Source: an uncultured bacterium
Lineage (GTDB): Bacteria; Desulfobacterota; Desulfovibrionia; Desulfovibrionales; Desulfovibrionaceae
DNA: 62,363 nucleotides
Assembly (NCBI GenBank): GCA_905214305.1
Contig: CAJMLK010000014.1
Span: forward strand, 1 to 62,363
Direction of reading: 5' to 3'
Below, one piece after another: positions 57,000 through 62,363 of the stretch. The position numbers were made by a program, and so were the translations under genes. The notes beneath the pieces were generated by a model that was not told where the DNA came from, searched no databases, and saw only the letters and a list, made by a program, of their open reading frames with translations. Each line of letters opens with the position of its first letter. The first letter of the stretch is position 1.

Positions 57000-57150
57000 A
57001 ACAATTTCACTTTGAAATTGCTCTGGCGGCTGCGTGAGCAGACGTTCGCTACGGAGGCGTAAGCGCAGTTTATCTGCGCGGTTAAACGCCGAAGTGAGCG
57101 TGCCTTAAACTTCGAGAATGTATATTCTCAAAGTTAATCTGCTCTATGAA
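57000..57150 (-). repeat. Dispersed palindrome-ended repeat, short copy
   Basis: Reverse-oriented relative of 43658-43975: the AACTTcGAGAAT/ATTCTCaAAGTT palindrome at 57108-57135, the GGCACGCTCACTTCGGCGTT block inside, and CAATTTC/GAAATTG at 57002-57020 at the other end. About half the length of the other copy; the middle part is missing. Confidence 0.65.
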
Positions 57151-57234
57151 CCGGTATGGTCTGTTTGCAGGCGAGGCTGCTTCCATGGCGGCAGTGCGGA
57201 CGCAGCCGGGCTTGTGCCGGTGCTTTCCGCATGC

Positions 57235-58983
57235 TCAGACCAGATAGCTGTCATCCATGCTTGCCCGTATGTACTTGCCTGTGGCCGGGTCGATCATTTC
57301 GATAAAGCCGCAGGGGCATTCGTCCATGCAGTGGCGGCAGCCCTTGCAGTCCGATGTGGCAAGAGCGGCGCTGTCGCCCTTGAGGCGGCCCCTCAGCGGC
57401 ATGACGTTTTCACCGCAGACATTCCAGCAGTTGCCGCAGTCAAAACAAAGCCCGCAGCTCATGCAGCGGGCGCATTCTTCAATGATACGGTCTTCATCAA
57501 GGGTTGCCACAACCTCCCGATGCAGATCGGTCATGCGCTCGGCAAGGGGAAGGGCAGCAGGCTCGTTGCGCCTGCTGGCGGCGTAGTGGTCGTAATAGAT
57601 GCTGAATCTGTTGGCGATAACGGCTTTTTCTTCTACAGGCAGCGGTGTGCCGCGCAAGCGGGCGTCAATGGCCGCTGCTGCCATTCGGCCCTGATAGATG
57701 GAAGTGGTAACAAGGCTCAGGCCCAGGGCGTCGCCGCCGGAATACACGCCGTCTTCGGCCGTGGCGCCCATGCTGTCAGCCCGAATCCAGCCCCTGCCGG
57801 AATCCACGCTTTCAAAGCCCTGCATGCAGGGAATCTGGCCGATGGCGGCAATGACGGCCGTGGCGGCAAGTTCCGTGAAGTCGTTTTCCACAGGTTCCGG
57901 CCGCCTTCTGCCGGAGGCGTCAGGCTCTCCCAGGCGCATGTTCTGGCACTTCATGCCCGTGATCATGTCACCCTGACGCTGAAGCTCCGCCGGTGCGGCA
58001 AGAAAGCGGAAATTCACGCCCTCTTCCTCAGCCTCCACAATTTCGCTTTCTATGGCGGGCATTTCATTGCGCGTACGCCGATACACCAGAGTGACATCAG
58101 CTCCCAGACGACGACAGATGCGCGCGGCGTCAATGGCCGCATCACCCCCGCCCACAACCAGCACCTTTTGGCCCACGCTGACCGCACAGCCGGAATTTAT
58201 GCGGTTAAGGAAGTGCGTTACGGTAAAAAAGTTGGCGGCATCCTCGCCGGGCAGCCCCAGAGAACGCCCTTCATGAGCGCCGATGCCCAGAAAAACGGCA
58301 TCATGCTCCTTGCGCAGGTCAGCCAGAGAAACATCCCTGCCCACAGCCACATTGCAGCGGATGTCCACGCCAAGGGCACGGATACGGTCAATCTCGCTGT
58401 CCAGCACATTCTGGGGCAGCCTGTAATCCGGTATGCCGTAGCGCAGCATGCCGCCGGGCATGGAAAAAGCCTCAAGCACGGTAACGGCATAGCCGCGCCG
58501 CGCCAGCTGGTACGCGGCGGAAAGTCCCGCAGGCCCCGCACCCACCACAGCTATTTTTTCATCATGCCCGGCAACGGACGCAACAGGCAGGGCAAAGCCG
58601 TTGCTGAGCGCATAGTCGCCAATAAAGCGTTCAACATTGTTGATGGCCAGAGAGCCGTCCTTGTACTGCCGGTTACACCCGGATTCGCAGGGATGCGGGC
58701 AAACACGACCGCAAACGGCGGGAAAGGGATTGTTGGCGGCTATGATTTCAAAGGCCTGCCGGAAAGAATCGTGATAGGTTCTGCCATCCTTTACGGTATT
58801 GGCAATGGTTGTGAGCACGCCACGGATGTTTGTCCCGCTGGGACACTCCCCCTGACACGCCGGTGTTTTCTGTATGAACACCGGAATATAGGGGCTTTCC
58901 TTTTTTGAGGCGTTGCCTGTCTTTGTTCGTAGTAGTGCGATTTTTTTTCGCGAATTGCGAAGCCTCTTTAACGCAGGAGTCAT
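57235..58983 (-). CDS. GltD-like NAD(P)H:acceptor oxidoreductase with N- and C-terminal Fe-S domains
   Basis: 582 residues from ATG 58983, 6 nt after GGAGGT. N-terminal Cys cluster (CQGECPSGTNIRG; CGRVCPHPCESGCNR) as in glutamate synthase small subunit, then FAD site VVGAGPAGLSAAYQLARRG and NAD(P)H site VVGGGDAAIDAARICRRLGA. A C-terminal ferredoxin-like part has CMSCGLCFDCGNCWNVC and CKGCRHCMDECPCG. No GltB subunit nearby, so it probably passes electrons between NAD(P)H and a ferredoxin-like partner. DsrL-type proteins are longer relatives. Confidence 0.85.
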   Translation of the reverse strand: MTPALKRLRNSRKKIALLRTKTGNASKKESPYIPVFIQKTPACQGECPSGTNIRGVLTTIANTVKDGRTYHDSFRQAFEIIAANNPFPAVCGRVCPHPCESGCNRQYKDGSLAINNVERFIGDYALSNGFALPVASVAGHDEKIAVVGAGPAGLSAAYQLARRGYAVTVLEAFSMPGGMLRYGIPDYRLPQNVLDSEIDRIRALGVDIRCNVAVGRDVSLADLRKEHDAVFLGIGAHEGRSLGLPGEDAANFFTVTHFLNRINSGCAVSVGQKVLVVGGGDAAIDAARICRRLGADVTLVYRRTRNEMPAIESEIVEAEEEGVNFRFLAAPAELQRQGDMITGMKCQNMRLGEPDASGRRRPEPVENDFTELAATAVIAAIGQIPCMQGFESVDSGRGWIRADSMGATAEDGVYSGGDALGLSLVTTSIYQGRMAAAAIDARLRGTPLPVEEKAVIANRFSIYYDHYAASRRNEPAALPLAERMTDLHREVVATLDEDRIIEECARCMSCGLCFDCGNCWNVCGENVMPLRGRLKGDSAALATSDCKGCRHCMDECPCGFIEMIDPATGKYIRASMDDSYLV

Positions 58984-59140
58984 CAGCATACCTCCCATGT
59001 TGGCCGAAAAGCATGCACAAGCAGGCAAAATACCTGATACTATGCAAAAGCAGAACGGCATGCGGTGAATGGAACACTCTACAGAAGCTGCTACTTCACA
59101 CACAAAAACACATCTTGCATATAAAATACACATTTTTTAC

Positions 59141-59187
59141 TGTGATTGTATTTATAATCACAATCTATATGTGAAATTATACACAAT
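59141..59187. promoter_or_regulatory. Crp/Fnr-like binding boxes
   Basis: TGTGA-AATTAT-ACACA (59170-59185) fits TGTGA-N6-TCACA except at one base. A second palindrome TGTGATT/AATCACA with an 8-nt centre lies at 59141-59162. Regulators of this family in Desulfovibrio include HcpR, which responds to nitrosative stress. The boxes lie just downstream of the predicted start, so repression is the likelier effect. Confidence 0.5.
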
Positions 59188-59198
59188 TTATTACGCAT

Positions 59199-59227
59199 AT
59201 TATCAAATTTCACAATCAATAAGTCAA
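59199..59227 (-). promoter_or_regulatory. Sigma-70-type promoter of the GltD-like gene
   Basis: TTGACT (59227-59222), 17-nt spacer, GATAAT (59204-59199). Strong match in an AT-rich region. It gives an untranslated leader of about 210 nt. The gap 58984-59587 contains no credible gene. Confidence 0.65.
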
Positions 59228-59520
59228 CAATGTCTGCATAAAAAACGAATACGCATACATTGTACATCGCGACCATGTGTAATTGCTGACTATACCCTAT
59301 ATACGCATATGTTTAATTGCATTTCCGTCATATCCATATGCAAGATGGTAAAGATGATAGAATACATGAAATATCTGCCGGTTACTGAAATTCTCATCGT
59401 TTTTTACAATCATGTTCCCTTGCTGCGGCTGCAAAAACAGAAAAACAAAAACCGCAGCGAATCCGCCTCTGTTCAGGGGGAGTCACTGCGGCCTGTTGCC
59501 CAATGTCTGTCAAAAAGCGT

Positions 59521-59550
59521 GCAGCCGCTGCCCTGTCAGGCAACGGCTGC
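59521..59550 (-). terminator. Terminator of the sigma-54 activator gene
   Basis: GCAGCCGcTGCC pairs with GGCAaCGGCTGC (one mismatch), 37 nt after the stop; CTTTTTG follows 5 nt later on the minus strand. Confidence 0.55.
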
Positions 59551-59587
59551 ATAAAATTCCTGTCCCGGCAGCGCCGTCAGGGGGCGG

Positions 59588-61108
59588 TCAGTCCACAGGA
59601 TGCCCCGCAGCACGGTACTCGTTAAGCTTGTTGCGCAGTGTTCGCACGGAAATGCCAAGAAGATCGGCAGCCTGAGTGCGGTTTCCCGAAGTTGCCTCAA
59701 GCCCCTTGAGGATCATGATGCGCTCCATCTCATGCAGGGGGATGACCGCGCCCGGCATGCTGCCATGAGAAGAGGGCATTGCCGCACCCGCATCTTCGGC
59801 AGTGTCGTTTCGCCCTGTCTCCGCTTGAGAGAGCGCCGTACCACCGGGGAAATCTGTGCCGGGCACGGCCCCGGAATATTCAGGGGCAGGCTCTGCACCG
59901 TCGTCATCAAACAGGGGCCAGTCGTCATCTTCCAGCAGAAAATGACGCGGCTCAACGGGGCGGCCATTGGCAAGCAGTACGGCGCGTTCCATGAGGTTCT
60001 GCAGCTCGCGCACGTTGCCGGGAAAATCATAGCCGCGCAGCCAGTCTGTGGCGCTTTGGGAAAGCACGGCCGGGGCTAGCTGGTATTCGCGGATATACAT
60101 ATCCATAAAAAACCCGGCAAGTTCCAGAACATCATCGCCGCGCTCGCGCAGTGAAGGCAGCCGCAGCGGGATGACGTTGAGCCTGAAATACAGGTCCTGA
60201 CGGAATTTGCCCTGCTTTACCCAGTCTTCAAGGTCTCGGTTGGTGGTCGCCAGCACGCGCACATCAACCTTGAGGGGTTCCGTACCGCCTACCCGGTCCA
60301 CTTCGCCTTCCTGCAGAACACGCAGCAGCTTGGCCTGAAGGGAAAGGTCCATCTCCGAAATTTCGTCCAGCAGCAGCGTCCCGCCGTCGGCAAGCTCGAA
60401 CTTGCCCGGCTTGCGCGCTATGGCCCCGGTAAAAGCACCCTTTTCATGGCCAAAAAGTTCGCTTTCAAGCAGATGCTCCGGCAAGGCCGCGCAGTTTACG
60501 GCCACAAAGGCCCCGCTGCCGCGCTTGCTCATGGCATGAAGGTAGCGGGCAAACATCTCCTTGCCCGTACCGGATTCGCCGGTAATGAGCACCGTAGCCC
60601 GCGAACCGGCCACCTGACGCGCCAGATGCAAGACCCTGCCCATGGCCGGATGCCTGCCCACAATTCGCGGGCCTGCACCCTCGGCGTACTGCGCCTTGCG
60701 TCCACCAAGGGTCGAGGCAGCGGGAACAGCCGCCTTGCGTTGCGCAGAACCGTTGCCCAACGAGCGGGCCACGGCCATGATGCGTTCCACATCCAGCGGT
60801 TCAAGCCAGTAATCCTGCGCGCCGAGGCTCATGAGGCGCTCGGCCTCATCGGCGGTTCCCCTGTCAGTGATGACAATGACCGGGGGAAAGGCCGGATCTT
60901 CAGCCCCTACAGCCAAAAGGTCCTCGACGCGAAAACCCGGCAGGCTGGGCCGGGCAAAAATAATACCCGGGCCTGACTTGCGTATGAAAACAGAAGCCCC
61001 CTTGAGATTTTCTGCAATGCCAAGTTCATATCCGGCATCACGCAAGGCAGGAAAGACCGAGGTTACGGCCTGAGCGGGGGTGAGAAATAGCAGACGGCGC
61101 GTCAACAT
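59588..61108 (-). CDS. NtrC-family sigma-54 activator with degenerate receiver
   Basis: 506 residues. The receiver-like domain (1-115) has Arg53 where the phospho-Asp belongs (FARPSLPG) and Glu in place of the conserved Lys (WLEPLD). The AAA+ domain is intact: Walker A GESGTGKE (177-184), GAFTGA (224-229), Walker B GTLLLDEIS. A Ser/Gly/Glu-rich linker and a Fis-type HTH (NRTQAADLLGISVRTLRNKL) follow. It should activate sigma-54 promoters without normal phosphorylation. No sensor kinase lies beside it. Confidence 0.9.
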   Translation of the reverse strand: MLTRRLLFLTPAQAVTSVFPALRDAGYELGIAENLKGASVFIRKSGPGIIFARPSLPGFRVEDLLAVGAEDPAFPPVIVITDRGTADEAERLMSLGAQDYWLEPLDVERIMAVARSLGNGSAQRKAAVPAASTLGGRKAQYAEGAGPRIVGRHPAMGRVLHLARQVAGSRATVLITGESGTGKEMFARYLHAMSKRGSGAFVAVNCAALPEHLLESELFGHEKGAFTGAIARKPGKFELADGGTLLLDEISEMDLSLQAKLLRVLQEGEVDRVGGTEPLKVDVRVLATTNRDLEDWVKQGKFRQDLYFRLNVIPLRLPSLRERGDDVLELAGFFMDMYIREYQLAPAVLSQSATDWLRGYDFPGNVRELQNLMERAVLLANGRPVEPRHFLLEDDDWPLFDDDGAEPAPEYSGAVPGTDFPGGTALSQAETGRNDTAEDAGAAMPSSHGSMPGAVIPLHEMERIMILKGLEATSGNRTQAADLLGISVRTLRNKLNEYRAAGHPVD

Positions 61109-61462
61109 GAAATTTTCTTACCGTGTCGGGCGATACAATGCAACCGACTGATGCTGAAAGACACTGAAATAGAACCTTTTTACGGTATAAACCGTTCCGT
61201 TGCCCCGTACGGCATGAAAAAACGCCCAAAAGGCCTCCAGACAGGGGCTTTGGATCCATTCAGGCTTGCCGGATTCGGCAACCGCTGGAGACAGGCACAA
61301 GCCCGCGCAGCCACCATGCCATACGCGGATACCTTTCGCGCATGCACGGATAAACGCCGCATACACATCATCCGGCATCATGAAATGGTTATTCATAAAA
61401 GTTACACACACCAGAGGCACACACCCTGCTGACAAAAGCGCTTTCCTGCCGTAAGAAAAGAC
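61109..61462. other. Divergent intergenic region
   Basis: 354 bp between the sigma-54 activator (-) and larB (+). It must hold promoters for both. I found no strong -35/-10 pair, no -24/-12 box and no credible gene in it. Confidence 0.6.
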
Positions 61463-62251
61463 ATGTCCAATCCACATATCCTGCACATTCTTTCTGAAAT
61501 TGCCGCTGGCCGCCTGCTGCCTGAATCAGCCCTTGAACAGCTTGGTGCGCAATCTGTTTGCGATACCCTGAACGGCCTTACGCTGGACACCCAGCGGGGC
61601 CTGCGCACCAGTCTTGGCGAAGTGGTTCTTGCTCAGGGCAAAAGCGATCAGGCCCTGATAGCCGCTGTTGCCGGTCTTGCGGAACACGGCTCAGTTCTTG
61701 TCAGCAGGGTCAGCGAGACACAGGGCGCCCTGCTGGAAAAAAACTTTCCCGCGGGCCGTTACCGGCCTTTGCCGCGACTGTTTTCAGTGGGCGGCGCACC
61801 GGGCTTTGCTCAGGCCATGCAGGCTCCCTGGCCGCAACAGGGCGAAGCGCTGGTGGTGAGCGCGGGGTCCGCAGACACGTCCGTGGCCCTCGAAGCATAC
61901 GGCGCGCTGGCCTTCTGGGGAAAAAGCTGTGGTTTTATTTCCGATGTGGGTGTTGCGGGTCTGCACAGGCTTGCCCCTCATACGCAGGCGCTGCGCAGCG
62001 CAAGGGTCATTATTGCCGTAGCGGGCATGGAAGGGGCCTTGCCCGGCGTGCTGGCAGGGCTTGTGTGCTGCCCGGTGCTGGCTGTGCCTGCCTCGGTGGG
62101 CTACGGGGTAGGGTCCGGCGGTTTTGCGGCTCTTGCCACCATGCTTGCCACCTGCGTACCGGGGGTGGCTGTTCTCAATATTGACAACGGTTTTGGGGCC
62201 GCAGCCTTTGCTGCCAAAATGCTCCACGGAAAGTTGGCCGAAGAAAACTGA
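61463..62251 (+). CDS. larB: LarB, nickel-pincer cofactor biosynthesis
   Basis: 262 residues. The C-terminal half resembles the AIR carboxylase PurE fold (VVSAGSADTSVALEAYGAL; AVAGMEGALPGVLAGLVCCP; VPASVGYGVGSGGFAALATM). LarB carboxylates and hydrolyses nicotinic acid adenine dinucleotide as the first step to the cofactor of lactate racemase. No larC or larE is visible in the window. AAGAAAAG precedes the start. Confidence 0.92.
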   Translation: MSNPHILHILSEIAAGRLLPESALEQLGAQSVCDTLNGLTLDTQRGLRTSLGEVVLAQGKSDQALIAAVAGLAEHGSVLVSRVSETQGALLEKNFPAGRYRPLPRLFSVGGAPGFAQAMQAPWPQQGEALVVSAGSADTSVALEAYGALAFWGKSCGFISDVGVAGLHRLAPHTQALRSARVIIAVAGMEGALPGVLAGLVCCPVLAVPASVGYGVGSGGFAALATMLATCVPGVAVLNIDNGFGAAAFAAKMLHGKLAEEN

Positions 62252-62280
62252 ACAGACCGAAGTGAACACACCAGACCGCC

Positions 62281-62309
62281 AGACCGCCAGAACATGGCGG
62301 TCTTTTTTT
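62281..62309 (+). terminator. Intrinsic terminator of larB
   Basis: AGACCGCCA (62281-62289), 5-nt loop, TGGCGGTCT (62295-62303) and an eight-base T run (62302-62309). Confidence 0.9.
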
Positions 62310-62344
62310 AGAGCATTTTAACTTTGAAAAAGTGTAAATGCTCT
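62310..62344. repeat. AGAGCATTT/AAATGCTCT palindrome (dispersed family)
   Basis: 9-bp arms with a 17-nt centre including AACTTTGAAAAAGT. It shares the GAGCAWTT..ACTTTGA theme with the repeats at 43658-43975 and 57000-57150, placed right behind the larB terminator near the window edge. Confidence 0.5.
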
Positions 62345-62363
62345 AACGCTGCACGAAAGTGCA

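Noticed and set aside
59069..59554. 161-codon frame in the AT-rich gap
   Set aside because: Odd composition (many Tyr, Ile, His, Cys), no ribosome site, and it covers the promoter and Crp/Fnr-like boxes of the GltD-like gene.
1..62363. CRISPR arrays, rRNA or tRNA genes
   Set aside because: No regularly spaced direct repeats of 24-40 bp, and no conserved rRNA or tRNA sequence, were noticed on either strand.

Overview
The window looks like a piece of a Desulfovibrio-type sulfate reducer chromosome. The evidence is high-GC host genes, a cytochrome c maturation (ccm) operon whose CcmE carries the CxxxY haem site known from Desulfovibrio and that has no ccmG/ccmH beside it, a LarB gene, and Fe-S oxidoreductases. 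Roughly half of the window (1 to about 34 kb) is a Mu-like transposable prophage read from right to left. The remainder is host chromosome. All identifications come from reading the sequence; no database search was run.

Prophage. The early end is at about 33.9 kb: an S24/LexA-type repressor on the + strand (33225-33902), an operator region, then a leftward early operon with small DNA-binding proteins, MuA transposase, MuB ATPase, two HTH proteins, Gam, several small unknowns, GemA and a Mor/C-family activator (25005-25511). Lysis genes, DUF1804, terminase large subunit, portal, head morphogenesis proteins, protease with nested scaffold, capsid, connector genes, tail sheath, tube, frameshifting chaperone, tape measure and baseplate genes follow in nearly perfect Mu order, ending in the tail fibre region at the left edge. 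The phage right end, and any invertase gene, lie beyond position 1.

Main observations in the prophage. (1) A two-part element occurs four times: a 14-bp dyad CTGGCG-NN-CGTCAG, and exactly 24 nt downstream (in the direction of transcription) a palindrome of changing sequence with TA at its apex. The copies precede the lysozyme, protease/scaffold, tail tube and gp46 genes. The first two are the places where Mu has its activator-dependent late promoters, so I propose this is the phage late promoter; in two copies it is folded into an intrinsic terminator. (2) A textbook -1 frameshift signal (A AAA AAG, 5-nt spacer, 14-bp stem) joins the two tail assembly chaperone frames. (3) The tail fibre gene faces an inverted alternative C-terminus, with the same 20-bp site at each border and a third site and cassette at the window edge. 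(4) A compact multi-hairpin element lies between the F-like and G-like head genes. (5) A four-gene accessory block separates sheath and tube genes.

Host part. A low-GC dinD-like gene lies next to the repressor. It is followed by cardiolipin synthase, an 1820-residue membrane hybrid-kinase-like protein that has lost every phosphotransfer residue I can place, a TPR protein, then the operon ccmE-ccmF-ccmA-ccmB-ccmC-ccmD-TPR, a Cache-GGDEF diguanylate cyclase, glmS, a PpiD-like chaperone, a DUF169 protein, a GltD-like Fe-S flavoprotein with Crp/Fnr-like boxes upstream, a sigma-54 activator with a degenerate receiver, and larB. Palindromic dispersed repeats lie in several host intergenic regions. 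I found no rRNA, tRNA or CRISPR array.
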